A stretch of DNA of 64,000 nucleotides, taken from positions 78,393 through 142,392 of the forward strand of contig JAFGIY010000258.1 of assembly GCA_016929335.1 (NCBI GenBank), in the 5' to 3' direction. The position numbers and the translations under genes were made by a program. Source of the DNA: Acidobacteriota bacterium. Its GTDB lineage: Bacteria > Acidobacteriota > UBA6911. The notes below the pieces were generated by a model that was given only the letters and a program-made list of their open reading frames with translations, was not told the origin of the DNA and searched no databases. The stretch's first letter is position 1; the number at the start of each line of letters is the position of its first letter. Shown here piece by piece: positions 8,062 to 16,492 of this stretch.

Positions 8062-8153
8062 CTTTTACGGAACAGAATTGTGGAATTAAATCCCCACAAC
8101 AAAAATGGAAAGAATCCTCCGGGCACCTTTGGTGCGGATTGATCAGACGGGAT

Positions 8154-8867
8154 ATGAAAACAATAATTTTAGCCGGCGGCAAAGGAACGCGTTTAGCTCC
8201 CTATACTACTATTTTTCCTAAGCCTCTGGTTCCGATCGGCGATAGGCCAATTCTGGAAATAATTATTCGGCAGCTTGTGCGTCAGGGACTGGGCGACATC
8301 CTCTTGTCTGTAGGTCATCTGGGAGAACTGATCGAGGCGTATTTCCAGAACGGCCATCGGAATATTCCCGGATTGACGCTTGAATATTTCAGAGAAAAGC
8401 AGCCTTTGGGAACTGCCGGTTCTCTGGCGATGATATCCGGTCTTGATGAGACTTTCCTAGCTATGAACGGAGATATTCTTACAACCCTCGATTACCAGGC
8501 GCTCATAAAACACCATCGGGAGAAACGGGCTGCACTGACTATCGCGATGCATGAGAAGGATGTGAAGGTCGATCTCGGGGTGCTGGAAACAAGCGAGCGC
8601 GGAGAGCTGACCGGCTATCGTGAGAAACCGCTTTACAGGTTCTCGGTAAGCATGGGCATCTATGTGTATGAGCCTCATGTGTTGGGCTACATGCCCAAAG
8701 GGCAATATATGGATTTCCCGGATCTGGTGAAGCTTCTGCTGAACAAAGGCGAAAGAATTGTTGGATATCCATCCCAGGATTACTGGCTTGATATAGGCCG
8801 ACGAGAAGATTATGAGCTTGCCCAACTGGAGTTTAACTCCAGAGCCAAAGATTTCCAGGTCGCCTGA
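8154..8867 (+). CDS. Sugar-1-phosphate nucleotidyltransferase
   Basis: Protein of 237 aa in the GT-A-like nucleotidyltransferase family (RmlA/GMP-type). The activation signature AGGKGTRLAPYT is at the N-terminus, followed by PKPLVPIGDRPILE, PLGTAGSL and MNGDILT. The last should carry the metal-binding aspartate. No C-terminal left-handed helix or CBS domain is present, unlike PtmE of Campylobacter. It would make an NDP-sugar that feeds the pathway. I take ATG 8154 over one 15 bp earlier because GACGGG lies just upstream. It lies 92 bp after the ATP-grasp gene and overlaps the aminotransferase gene by 56 bp. Confidence 0.85.
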   Translation: MKTIILAGGKGTRLAPYTTIFPKPLVPIGDRPILEIIIRQLVRQGLGDILLSVGHLGELIEAYFQNGHRNIPGLTLEYFREKQPLGTAGSLAMISGLDETFLAMNGDILTTLDYQALIKHHREKRAALTIAMHEKDVKVDLGVLETSERGELTGYREKPLYRFSVSMGIYVYEPHVLGYMPKGQYMDFPDLVKLLLNKGERIVGYPSQDYWLDIGRREDYELAQLEFNSRAKDFQVA

Positions 8868-10014
8868 ATGGCGTGTGCCGCTGTCTGAACTCAGTTACAC
8901 AGAGGTTGAAGTCGAAAGTGTGACCAGGGTTCTTCGCTCCGGCTGGTGGACGTGTGGTCCCGAAACGGAAGCCCTGGAACGGGAGTTTGAGCGCCATTTT
9001 GGATTTTGTCATGCCGTGGCTGTTTCCAGCGGAACAGCGGCCCTCCATCTCGCCTTTTTAGCTCTGGGCTTGTCGCACCGTGAAGAGGTTGTTACTCCTT
9101 CACTCAATTTTGTTGCAGCCGCGAACACAATTCTTCATGCCGGAGCTGTTCCACGCTTTGCCGATGTTGATTCCATCGGATCTCCGGTTGTTTCGGCCGC
9201 AACACTGGAGCGAGCCCTTACGCCGAAAACGCGCGGTTTGTGCATTATGCATTATGGCGGGTATCCATGTGATATGAGACCCATTGTTGATCTGGCTCGC
9301 CGGCGCCGCTTATGGCTTGTAGAAGATGCCGCCCATGCTCCTGGCGCCATATTGGAAGGAATTTCCTGTGGAAGGTGGGGCGACATCGCATGTTTCAGTT
9401 TTTTTGGAAACAAAAACCTTACCTGCGCCGAAGGCGGAATGATAGCGACGGAGAGCGATGATCTGGCCAAAAGGCTCAGGCTCCTGCGGTCGCATGGCAT
9501 GAACTCTCTGACGTGGGACAGATTCCGCGGACATTCATTCTCTTATGACGTAACGACTCCCGGTTTCAACTACCGTATGGATGACCTGCGTGCGGCACTG
9601 CTTCGAGTCCAGCTCCGATCTTTGGAAAAATGGAATCATCTGCGTGAAGAACGCGTGCAATGGTATCGGCAGCTTCTTAGCGCTGATTCGCGATGGATTA
9701 TCCCGTTCGAGAATCATGCGGGTAAATCTTCGTACCATCTGTTCACAATAGTCCTGGATGAGAGGGTATCCCGGAACGATGTCATGCATTCCCTTAGGTC
9801 GAAAGGAATTCAAACCAGTATCCATTATCCGCCCATCCACCAATTTTCATGTTATCGCGCCCTTTCGCTCAATCATAGCGGTCTGAAATGTACTGAGGAT
9901 TTGGGCAGGCGCATTCTTACTCTGCCGCTCTATCCGAATATGACATTTGAACAGGTGGAGATGGTTTGCGAATCCTTGCGTGACGCAATTGGGAAGGGGA
10001 CGGGAAATGTCTAG
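8812..10014 (+). CDS. DegT/DnrJ/EryC1/StrS PLP aminotransferase
   Basis: A 400-aa PLP-dependent sugar aminotransferase of the PseC/LegC/ArnB group. Visible motifs are SGTAALHLA near residue 70, VEDAAHAPGA (the aspartate that holds the PLP nitrogen), and CFSFFGNKNLTCAEGG near residue 200, whose lysine should form the Schiff base. It would place an amino group on a 4-keto-hexose, a step before the nonulosonate synthase. The matching dehydratase (PseB/LegB) and N-acetyltransferase (PseH) are not in the window. The start overlaps the previous gene by 56 bp; a GTG near 8876 is an alternative that removes the overlap. Confidence 0.88.
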   Translation: MSLPNWSLTPEPKISRSPEWRVPLSELSYTEVEVESVTRVLRSGWWTCGPETEALEREFERHFGFCHAVAVSSGTAALHLAFLALGLSHREEVVTPSLNFVAAANTILHAGAVPRFADVDSIGSPVVSAATLERALTPKTRGLCIMHYGGYPCDMRPIVDLARRRRLWLVEDAAHAPGAILEGISCGRWGDIACFSFFGNKNLTCAEGGMIATESDDLAKRLRLLRSHGMNSLTWDRFRGHSFSYDVTTPGFNYRMDDLRAALLRVQLRSLEKWNHLREERVQWYRQLLSADSRWIIPFENHAGKSSYHLFTIVLDERVSRNDVMHSLRSKGIQTSIHYPPIHQFSCYRALSLNHSGLKCTEDLGRRILTLPLYPNMTFEQVEMVCESLRDAIGKGTGNV

Positions 10015-10771
10015 TGGTGAGGCGGGAATTTCAAAGCCAGATCATAAAGGCAGCATTCCCTCCCGATCTGTAATGGCGTTTTTGCAGGCGCGAATGGGGA
10101 GTTCGAGACTTCCGGGCAAGGTACTGATGCCGATCCGGGGATACACGGTTCTTGAACGGGCAATCGGTCGCTTGCGCGCCGCGCCCGTCGTGGATAATGT
10201 GGCGGTACTTACTACCCGGCTCCGCGAAGATGATGCAATTGTTGAAGAAGCATACAGGCTTGGCGTCGTTGTTTATCGCGGGTCGGAATCGGATGTGCTT
10301 GCCCGTTTTTATGAAGCTTCCCGGGAATTTCAACCGGAGGTCATCATTCGTGCCACAGCGGACAATCCACTGATTGAAATCGGCTCTATTGACAGGATTG
10401 TCAAGGCATTACGCGAAGAAAACCTTGACTATTGCATGGAGAGGAACCTTCCGTACGGAGCTGCGACGGAGGCGATAACCGTCGGGGCTTTGGCAAAAGT
10501 CCATCGACTTGCACAGGAGGTCCCTCACAGGGAACATGTAACGCTTTACATCAAAGAACATCCGGAATGCTTCTGCACTTCGCTTCCGGCTGCTCCGGAG
10601 GCTTTCCGATACCCGCAGATTCGCCTGACGATAGACACGCCTGAAGACTTCATTTTTATGGATCAACTGATCCGGCGGATGCCGGAAACACGGCATCCTC
10701 TCCCTCTGAGCGATTATTTGCCTTTTTGTTTGAAGAACTTGCACGAAGGAGAATGTAAGGCATTGGCCTGA
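10007..10771 (+). CDS. SpsF/NeuA-like cytidylyltransferase
   Basis: Protein of 254 aa of the cytidylyltransferase family (SpsF, related to CMP-nonulosonate synthetases). MAFLQARMGSSRLPGKVL near residue 25 is the nucleotide-binding signature; IIRATADNPLIEIGSID and LTIDTPEDF follow. It most likely activates the nonulosonic acid as its CMP ester for the MAF transferase. The ATG at 10007 has GGGGACGGGA just upstream and overlaps the aminotransferase stop by 8 nt (ATGTCTAG), so coupling is expected. Last biosynthetic gene before flbD, 44 bp away. Confidence 0.82.
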   Translation: MSSGEAGISKPDHKGSIPSRSVMAFLQARMGSSRLPGKVLMPIRGYTVLERAIGRLRAAPVVDNVAVLTTRLREDDAIVEEAYRLGVVVYRGSESDVLARFYEASREFQPEVIIRATADNPLIEIGSIDRIVKALREENLDYCMERNLPYGAATEAITVGALAKVHRLAQEVPHREHVTLYIKEHPECFCTSLPAAPEAFRYPQIRLTIDTPEDFIFMDQLIRRMPETRHPLPLSDYLPFCLKNLHEGECKALA

Positions 10772-10815
10772 ATTTGACGATATATCGCTTGGGCCTTTTT
10801 TGTCCTGGAGAAGGA

Positions 10816-11037
10816 ATGATAGTACTCACGAAAATCAATAAAGCCCAGATCGCGGTGAATTCCGATCTCATTCAGTACATTGAGGAGACTCCGGACACCG
10901 TCATCACTATGACAAACAACGATAAAGTCGTAGTGCATGAAAGCATGTCGGACATCATCCAGAAGGTGGTTCATTACCGACGCCTTATTAATCATCTTAT
11001 AGAAGCAGAGTATGAGCGACAACGCGGCAAAGACTAA
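10816..11037 (+). CDS. flbD: FlbD-family flagellar protein
   Basis: A 73-aa protein of the small FlbD family (not the Caulobacter regulator of the same name). MIVLTKINKAQIAVNSDLIQ followed by IEETPDTVITMTNNDKVVV is the typical whole-length signature. In spirochaetes, clostridia and others it lies directly ahead of motA-motB, as it does here; its molecular role is not established. The ATG at 10816 is preceded by GGAGAAGGA; an in-frame start at 10774 adds 14 residues that the family lacks. Overlaps motA by 26 bp. Confidence 0.85.
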   Translation: MIVLTKINKAQIAVNSDLIQYIEETPDTVITMTNNDKVVVHESMSDIIQKVVHYRRLINHLIEAEYERQRGKD

Positions 11038-11845
11038 AAATTCCTCGCTGGATACAGCCTCCGTAATAGGCTTGACGCTGGCTATGATTGCCATTCTCGG
11101 TGGACAGGCACTGGAGGGAGGAAATGTCGGTTCCATCCTTCAGGCAACGGCGGCTTTGATTGTGTTTGGAGGAACGTTCGGTGCGTGCCTGCTCCAGTTT
11201 CCTCTTTCAGTAGCCGTGAGGAGTTTCAAATCGGTGGTGAAGGTCTTCCAGGAGCCGAAGACCAACAACAGAGAAGTCATCCACGAGATTATTCGCCTGG
11301 CAAATAAGGCGAGGAAAGAGGGAGTCATTTCTCTGGAAGCGGATGCCCAAAAAGTATCCGATCCGTTTCTCAAAAAAGCTCTGACTATGGCAATGGATGG
11401 AGTGGAACCCAAGGTGCTTCGCGATACGATGGAGCTTGAAATTGCCAACCTTGAGGACGAGGCGGATCAGCCAATCAAATTCTGGCATGCGGCGGGAGGC
11501 TATTCTCCGACCATAGGCATTTTGGGCGCTGTGCTCGGCTTGATCCATGTTATGGAGAATCTGGCGGATCCCAGCAAGCTGGGACAAGGTATCGCCGTAG
11601 CCTTTGTGGCAACTGTCTATGGCGTGGGCATGGCCAACCTGGTTTATCTGCCTATCGCCGGAAAGCTCAAACTCAAATCAAAAGCCCATCTGGTCGCCAA
11701 AGAAATCATGCTGGTCGGTGTCATATCGATCCTTGAAGGCGAGAATCCTAGGCTTATTGAAGATAAACTCAAAAGCTATCTGAGCCGCAAAGAGCAGGAA
11801 GAACAGCCCGATACGGGTGCAGCAGGACAAAAAAAGGCGGCTTAG
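11012..11845 (+). CDS. motA: Flagellar motor stator protein MotA
   Basis: A 277-aa inner-membrane protein, the ion-channel stator subunit that pushes on FliG. Four membrane segments are seen: about 18-36, 45-63, and a pair around 165-185 and 200-220. Between them is a charged cytoplasmic loop (KARKEGVISLEAD) that would contact the rotor. The PTIGILGAVLGLIHVMENL segment contains the proline-containing motif of the family. The start lies within flbD, and motB begins 14 bp after its stop. Whether protons or sodium drive it cannot be told safely. Confidence 0.93.
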   Translation: MSDNAAKTKNSSLDTASVIGLTLAMIAILGGQALEGGNVGSILQATAALIVFGGTFGACLLQFPLSVAVRSFKSVVKVFQEPKTNNREVIHEIIRLANKARKEGVISLEADAQKVSDPFLKKALTMAMDGVEPKVLRDTMELEIANLEDEADQPIKFWHAAGGYSPTIGILGAVLGLIHVMENLADPSKLGQGIAVAFVATVYGVGMANLVYLPIAGKLKLKSKAHLVAKEIMLVGVISILEGENPRLIEDKLKSYLSRKEQEEQPDTGAAGQKKAA

Positions 11846-11858
11846 AAGGCTGAAGGCT

Positions 11859-12701
11859 ATGATAAGCAGAAAAAGAGCACAGCAACAAGAGGAAGAAAGC
11901 AGCACAGAACGCTGGCTGGTCTCCTACGCCGACTTTATCACGCTCCTCTTCGCTTTTTTCACGACTCTATATGCCATCTCAACTGTCGACGCCCAGAAGG
12001 CGGGCAAATTGATTACATCGATGCGGGCATCTTTCGACAGCGCCATTTTCGATTCAGGCAGCACCACCCTGACGGTCAGCCAGGGCCCCGGAGGCATTTC
12101 CTCCAGCTCGCGGGAAATCCTCCAAAGCCTCGCGCCATCGAATGGCATTGACGCAACTCAGATTAATTTTAAGGGGATGGCCGGGACGAAATTCGCCAAC
12201 ACAACGAGGGGAGTGTTGAGCGGAGAAAAAGCTATGGGACGTCTCAAGAGAAATGTTGAGTCTCTTCTGGGCGCCGACATTTTGAAAGGACTTGTCCGGC
12301 TTCATATCGAACCCCGGGGTTTGGTGATTAGCCTGAGCGAGACGGGGATGTATGATTCCGGTTCGGATCAAATCAAGCCGGCAGGGAAGCAAATGCTGGA
12401 TACTATCGCGACAACGCTGGTTTCCCTGGGCAATTATATCCGTGTGGAAGGACATACGGATAACGTGCCGATTCACAATGAGCGCTTTCCCTCAAATTGG
12501 GAACTGTCAACGGCAAGAGCCACAGGAGTGATCTCTTACCTGATCGTAAAATTCGGTTTGTTTCCGGAGTCGCTGTCTGCCGCAGGCTATGCCGAATATC
12601 GCCCCACCGCATCCAATGATACCGAAGAAGGCAAAGCCCGCAACCGCCGGGTGGATATAATTGTGCTGAATCCCGCCGCCGCCGCCGTAGAACCCCGATA
12701 A
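11859..12701 (+). CDS. motB: Flagellar motor stator protein MotB
   Basis: A 280-aa partner of MotA. One N-terminal membrane helix carries the ion-binding aspartate in SYADFITLLFAFFTTLYAIS near residue 25. The periplasmic C-terminal OmpA-like domain (VEGHTDNVPIHN near residue 205, NWELSTARATGVISYL) anchors the stator to peptidoglycan. I choose ATG 11859; an in-frame GTG at 11817 lies inside the end of motA and lacks a ribosome binding site. The gene ends at an unusual heptamer inverted repeat. Confidence 0.92.
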   Translation: MISRKRAQQQEEESSTERWLVSYADFITLLFAFFTTLYAISTVDAQKAGKLITSMRASFDSAIFDSGSTTLTVSQGPGGISSSSREILQSLAPSNGIDATQINFKGMAGTKFANTTRGVLSGEKAMGRLKRNVESLLGADILKGLVRLHIEPRGLVISLSETGMYDSGSDQIKPAGKQMLDTIATTLVSLGNYIRVEGHTDNVPIHNERFPSNWELSTARATGVISYLIVKFGLFPESLSAAGYAEYRPTASNDTEEGKARNRRVDIIVLNPAAAAVEPR

Positions 12702-12702
12702 A

Positions 12703-12783
12703 AATAATTACGAATTACGAATTACGAATTGAAACATACCGTATGCATCAATTCGTCATTCGTAATTCGTTATTCGTAATTAT
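12703..12783. repeat. Heptamer tandem repeat folded as an inverted repeat
   Basis: Three AATTACG units plus AATT (12706-12730) face four units of the complementary type (AATTCGT, CATTCGT, AATTCGT, TATTCGT; 12750-12777) across a loop of about 17 nt. The stem would be about 28 bp of AT-rich DNA. It fills the whole 83-bp gap between motB and the convergent acetyltransferase gene and could end transcription from both sides. Similar short heptamer repeats occur in cyanobacteria and other bacteria with many repeats. Confidence 0.75.
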
Positions 12784-12784
12784 G

Positions 12785-13723
12785 TTAGCGTTGCCAGACG
12801 TAGGCGCCGAATTGTTTGCGCATGCGGAAGCCCAATCGTTGATACCAGTCATAAGCCCGGCGATTTTTTTCGGTTACAGTCAGGCTGAGTGTTCGGAAGC
12901 CCAGAGATTTGAGCTGGGCGAAAGAGCGATTCATAAAAACGTTGCCCAGCCGTTTGCCCTGATGGGATGGATGAACCGCAATCTGCGGGACGATGGCGGC
13001 ACCGTCCGATATGCGGCAACAGATCATGAATCCGCAAGGAACTCCCTGCCAATCCAGCGCAATAAAGGACGTTTCAGGCATAAAAACTCCACAACCGGGA
13101 TTTTCAACCAGACTTCGCAAATAGCCTATGCAACCTGTCTGGGTGCGGTAATCTTCGCAGATTTCCGCATCGGGCTGATCCTGATAGCTGAGAAACGTCA
13201 TTTCGGCGACACGTTCGAGATAGGCGGAATCCCATGGGATGATTTTCACGGAAGAATGCAATTCCACTTTATTCCTGTGATTGCTCAGGTCCAGTTCAAG
13301 GTAATGGCGCGCAAAATGGCCGAATCCGTGGCGGATGAACGCAGGCGTGAGATTCAGGTCATTAAAGGGCATTATCTGCGCTTCCACGCGCTTAATGCTC
13401 TGCGATTCCTTAAGACAGGCAACTGTGAGAGAAAGAAGCTCATCGACCACTTCCTGGGAATGAGACGTTTTTGAGGCGTAGAGTGCTCCAATTATGCCTT
13501 TTGACTGATTGACCAGGAAATAGGTATAGCCGATGGGGGAGCTTTCAGAAATCGCGACATAGCCGGGCAAAAGCTTCTGTTTGATGAAAGAAACGAGTAT
13601 CTGACGTATCGGAAAGTAATCCCAGTCCAGATCGGACATCCACTCGCTTTCTTCCTCTTCCATAAGAGGTTGAAGCAGTGTGTCATCGAGATAGCTTATT
13701 GGAAGGTATTTGAGGGAGGACAT
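12785..13723 (-). CDS. GNAT acetyltransferase, probably two domains
   Basis: A 312-aa protein. The C-terminal half is a clear GNAT fold: IVPQIAVHPSHQGKRLGNVF holds the acetyl-CoA pyrophosphate-binding Q/RxxGxG-type loop near residue 240, and AYDWYQRLGF is the usual last motif. The N-terminal half (GYTYFLVNQSKGIIGALYAS ... RVEAQIMPFND) looks like a second, diverged GNAT domain without the loop. The substrate is unknown. ATG 13723 lies 28 bp inside the end of the response-regulator gene upstream, so the two are coupled; an in-frame TTG at 13738 is an alternative. Confidence 0.8.
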   Translation of the reverse strand: MSSLKYLPISYLDDTLLQPLMEEEESEWMSDLDWDYFPIRQILVSFIKQKLLPGYVAISESSPIGYTYFLVNQSKGIIGALYASKTSHSQEVVDELLSLTVACLKESQSIKRVEAQIMPFNDLNLTPAFIRHGFGHFARHYLELDLSNHRNKVELHSSVKIIPWDSAYLERVAEMTFLSYQDQPDAEICEDYRTQTGCIGYLRSLVENPGCGVFMPETSFIALDWQGVPCGFMICCRISDGAAIVPQIAVHPSHQGKRLGNVFMNRSFAQLKSLGFRTLSLTVTEKNRRAYDWYQRLGFRMRKQFGAYVWQR

Positions 13724-14814
13724 AGTGCGTTGAAACAATCCTGGGCTTTGTGCAGCTTGTTTACAGAATCATGAATGGCGATCCACGATTCTGTGGGAAT
13801 GCTTAGAAATGCACTCACCACGCGGGGATCGAACTGTGTGCCGGAACAAGCTCTGATTTCCTCCAGTGCCACGTCAAAGGACATTGCTTTTCGATAGGGA
13901 CGATCACTGGTCATGGCATCCAGCGTATCGACAACGGCAAAAATTCTGGCGCCAAGGGGGATATCAAAGCCTGCCAGTCCGTTCGGATAACCTTTCCCAT
14001 CCCAACGTTCCTGATGGCATAGCACGATTTCTGCCGCAGGAGAGAGGAATTCGATACTCTGAAGAATGTTATAACCGATTTGCGGATGCTTCTTCATTTC
14101 AATCCATTCTTCTTCGTTCAGCTTTGCCGGCTTGAGCAGGATGGAGTCCTGGACTCCTATTTTCCCTACGTCATGAAGCAATGCCCCTCGTCCCACCTGA
14201 ATCAGATCATCGTGCTTCAGGCCGAGATTCTGGGACAGGGCAAGAGTATACTCGCGCACCCTTTGGGAATGAGCATGTGTCTCATGCTCCCGTGCGTCGA
14301 GTGCCGTTACCAATGCTTCCAGGGTAATCTTATAACTTTCCTCAACATCATATAAGGCTTCGTTCAACTCGAAGGTGCGTTCCCTTACCTGCCTTTCAAG
14401 TTCTTCCCTGTAAAACCGATTTTCCAGGAGAAGACGGCGCCGGTCTAGTGCACGGTCAACGGCGCGTCGAAGTGCAGTCAATTCAAACGGCTTTGTCAGG
14501 AAATCAAAGGCGCCCAGGCGAAGGGAGTCAATGGCTGTATTGATATCCATCAAACCCGTGATGATGATAAATGCCGTTTCGGGACATTGCTTTTTTGCCA
14601 TGCGCAGAAATTCCACTCCAGACATTCCCGGCATCATTACATCGCTGATAATCAGAGAAAAACTCTGGTTTTTCATCTGTTCCAGAGCCTCCAAGGCACT
14701 GGATGAAGCAATGGCTTCTGAGCCTTCTTCTTCGAAATGTTTGAGCAGAACTGACCGTATATTGATTTCATCATCAACGATCAGTATTTTTTCTCCGGTG
14801 TGTTGCTGGATCAT
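13696..14814 (-). CDS. Response regulator with HD-GYP cyclic-di-GMP phosphodiesterase domain
   Basis: Protein of 372 aa. Residues 1-120 are a receiver (ILIVDDE, phospho-aspartate in LIISDVMMPGMSG, threonine in IIITGL, lysine in FLTKPFE). A coiled linker (about 125-165) leads to an HD-GYP domain at about 170-350 with HAHSQRVREYT, GALLHDVGKIGVQD, HPQIGYNIL and RWDGKGYPNGL, so the HD and GYP residues are intact. It should hydrolyse c-di-GMP when phosphorylated. It sits downstream of a small unknown gene with a sigma-28-like promoter and next to chemotaxis genes, which suggests it tunes the motile/sessile switch (inference). Confidence 0.93.
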   Translation of the reverse strand: MIQQHTGEKILIVDDEINIRSVLLKHFEEEGSEAIASSSALEALEQMKNQSFSLIISDVMMPGMSGVEFLRMAKKQCPETAFIIITGLMDINTAIDSLRLGAFDFLTKPFELTALRRAVDRALDRRRLLLENRFYREELERQVRERTFELNEALYDVEESYKITLEALVTALDAREHETHAHSQRVREYTLALSQNLGLKHDDLIQVGRGALLHDVGKIGVQDSILLKPAKLNEEEWIEMKKHPQIGYNILQSIEFLSPAAEIVLCHQERWDGKGYPNGLAGFDIPLGARIFAVVDTLDAMTSDRPYRKAMSFDVALEEIRACSGTQFDPRVVSAFLSIPTESWIAIHDSVNKLHKAQDCFNALCPPSNTFQ

Positions 14815-14828
14815 GTCTTTGCCAATGG

Positions 14829-15143
14829 CTATTGAGAAGCCAAAACTCGAGCCTGTTTGTCCGTGATCTCCTGAATAACCTGGTGATGTTGCGCATTCAT
14901 GATTTGTTGCAGTTTCTGAAAATCATGGGATTCACGAACACCCGGAGGACACTCCGTTTTTTTGGATAGGAGAACCCGTCCGCGGCAAAAAACCTGAGTG
15001 CTTATTCGCGCTGCGGGCAGTTCGATGAACTCGGTCTGTATATGAAGCTGTTTGCCAAGAAAATCCAGATTGTCATTCAGCCCGACAACCGGCTTATTGA
15101 ATACAGAGTTTTCGGATGTGCATTTCTCACTTCCCGGATTCAC
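14829..15143 (-). CDS. Small conserved-looking protein ahead of the HD-GYP regulator
   Basis: A 104-aa protein with no domain I can name. The core (VVGLNDNLDFLGKQLHIQTEFIE..., then RISTQVFCRGRVLLSKKTEC) has alternating hydrophobic residues and looks like a small beta domain. The C-terminus (FQKLQQIMNAQHHQVIQEIT) is one helix. I recall similar short acidobacterial proteins, but cannot verify this. GTG 15143 is chosen because AAAGGA lies about 6 nt upstream; a GTG at 15167 is possible. It lies 14 bp before the HD-GYP gene in the same direction, so probably one operon. Confidence 0.6.
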   Translation of the reverse strand: MNPGSEKCTSENSVFNKPVVGLNDNLDFLGKQLHIQTEFIELPAARISTQVFCRGRVLLSKKTECPPGVRESHDFQKLQQIMNAQHHQVIQEITDKQARVLASQ

Positions 15144-15186
15144 ATCATGTCCTTTCCATAGGCACACGTTTCATCATTTGAACTGG

Positions 15187-15362
15187 CCCGCTCTATTCAT
15201 GAAGCTTCTGCTGCGGCGGCGGATCCGGGCATGTCTGCCGCGTTGCGCTCGGTCGGATTCCTCAATGCACTGCTGAGCATGCCTTCGGAAGCCTCCCGTC
15301 GCGCGCCTTGCAGCCACGCCCATCTGCACCGCCTCGCAACGAACCTTCATGAATAAAGCGGG
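15187..15362. mobile_element. MITE-like element, 176 bp with 21-bp terminal inverted repeats
   Basis: The left end at 15187-15207 (CCCGCTCTATTCATGAAGC plus TT) and the reverse complement of the right end at 15342-15362 (CCCGCTTTATTCATGAAGG plus TT) agree at 19 of 21 positions. The interior is GC-rich and non-coding. A second copy of the left end occurs at 23810-23836 with the same GCGGCGG continuation. No transposase is nearby and no clear target duplication is visible. The element lies in the untranslated leader of the small protein/HD-GYP operon. Confidence 0.6.
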
Positions 15363-15371
15363 CTAATACCT

Positions 15372-15399
15372 TTATCGACGAGTCCGAAACAGATCTTTA
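15372..15399 (-). promoter_or_regulatory. Sigma-28-type promoter of the HD-GYP operon
   Basis: TAAA (15399-15396), 16 bp, GTCGATAA (15379-15372) on the minus strand: 11 of 12 consensus positions, with one extra spacer base. It would drive the gene at 14829-15143, then the HD-GYP regulator and the GNAT gene, through the MITE-like element. Confidence 0.5.
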
Positions 15400-15501
15400 T
15401 TTGCCGTATCGAGCCTGCATAATGAAACGCATGCCTCTCAGGATTGTGCACAGGGCAAATATGCGGCCGCGTGCGTGGGAGAGAATCCGCACAGTAAGCC
15501 G

Positions 15502-16371
15502 TTACTTCGCATAGGTTGCGGGCTGCACATACTTAAAACCGCATGAATTCGCAACAAGGCTTTCCGAATGACCTACCAGCAGATGTCCGCCGGGAACAAG
15601 AAGGTTATAAAACCTTCTTACCAGCCGTCCTTGCGTTGCGCTGTCGAAATATATCATTACATTGCGGCAGAAAATTATTTCGAAAGGGCCCTTCATCGGC
15701 CATTCATCCATCAGGTTCAGTTTGGCAAACCGTACCATCCTTTTTATATTGTCGCGAATTGTATACATGTTATTTGAATGGACGCGAACGGTACTGAAAT
15801 ATTTGGACATATAAGCCGGGGGCACATCCTTCAGGCTTTCTTTTTCATATTCGCCCGCCCGGGCTTTGGCTAATATCCTTGTGGAAATATCCGTTGCCAG
15901 AATTCGAATATCCGCGGGAGTTGTTTGTCCCCATTCTTCCTGCAACAGCATGGCGATGGAATAGGGTTCCTCGCCGGATGAGCAACCGGCACTCCAGATG
16001 CGCAACCTCGATCCATGCTGTTTCAACTCAGGGAGAATATGATTCCGCATATATTCAAAATGCTGATTTTCTCTGAAGAAGGACGTTTTATTGGTGGTCA
16101 AAGCGTCGATCATTATATGAAGCTCTTGGACGGTTCGATCCTCCTTAATATGCTGCAAATATGCGCTGAAGCTATTCACATGCAGAGCACGAAGCCTTTT
16201 TATGAGGCGGGACCGGACGAGCTCTTCTTTGCCTGGATTCAGCCGGATGCCGGAATACCTGTAGACAATCTGGCTGATCTGTTCAAAATCGCGCGGATGC
16301 AGCAGGGCTTGGAATATGTTCTCATTCGATAAATCCTGCTTTTCATCCGAAAGTGGGAGTGGGGACTGCAT
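15502..16371 (-). CDS. cheR: Chemotaxis methyltransferase CheR
   Basis: A 289-aa S-adenosylmethionine-dependent enzyme that methylates glutamates of chemoreceptors. The N-terminal helical domain (ISQIVYRYSGIRLNPGKEELVRSRL) is followed by the SAM-binding core: TSFFRE, RIWSAGCSSGEEPYSIAML near residue 125, FDIIFCRNVMIYF-like text (EIIFCRNVMIYFD) near 235 and LLVGHSES near 270. The C-terminus is short, without the TPR extension of some CheRs. It lies upstream of the HD-GYP operon and downstream of cheW, all on the minus strand. The opposing enzyme CheB is at 27626-28669. Confidence 0.94.
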   Translation of the reverse strand: MQSPLPLSDEKQDLSNENIFQALLHPRDFEQISQIVYRYSGIRLNPGKEELVRSRLIKRLRALHVNSFSAYLQHIKEDRTVQELHIMIDALTTNKTSFFRENQHFEYMRNHILPELKQHGSRLRIWSAGCSSGEEPYSIAMLLQEEWGQTTPADIRILATDISTRILAKARAGEYEKESLKDVPPAYMSKYFSTVRVHSNNMYTIRDNIKRMVRFAKLNLMDEWPMKGPFEIIFCRNVMIYFDSATQGRLVRRFYNLLVPGGHLLVGHSESLVANSCGFKYVQPATYAK

Positions 16372-16492
16372 GTAAAACAGAATTCTCCTCGGTTGTGCGC
16401 AATTACATATCTACTCGGGAGATGGCGGATTCGAAACCGATATCATAAGCAAAACTGCATTTTAGAAATGCATAGTGGGCGGATGCCCGGAG

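Noticed and set aside
12743..13474. A 243-codon plus-strand frame opposite the GNAT gene
   Set aside because: Begins in the heptamer repeat and runs against a well-supported acetyltransferase gene; no protein signature.
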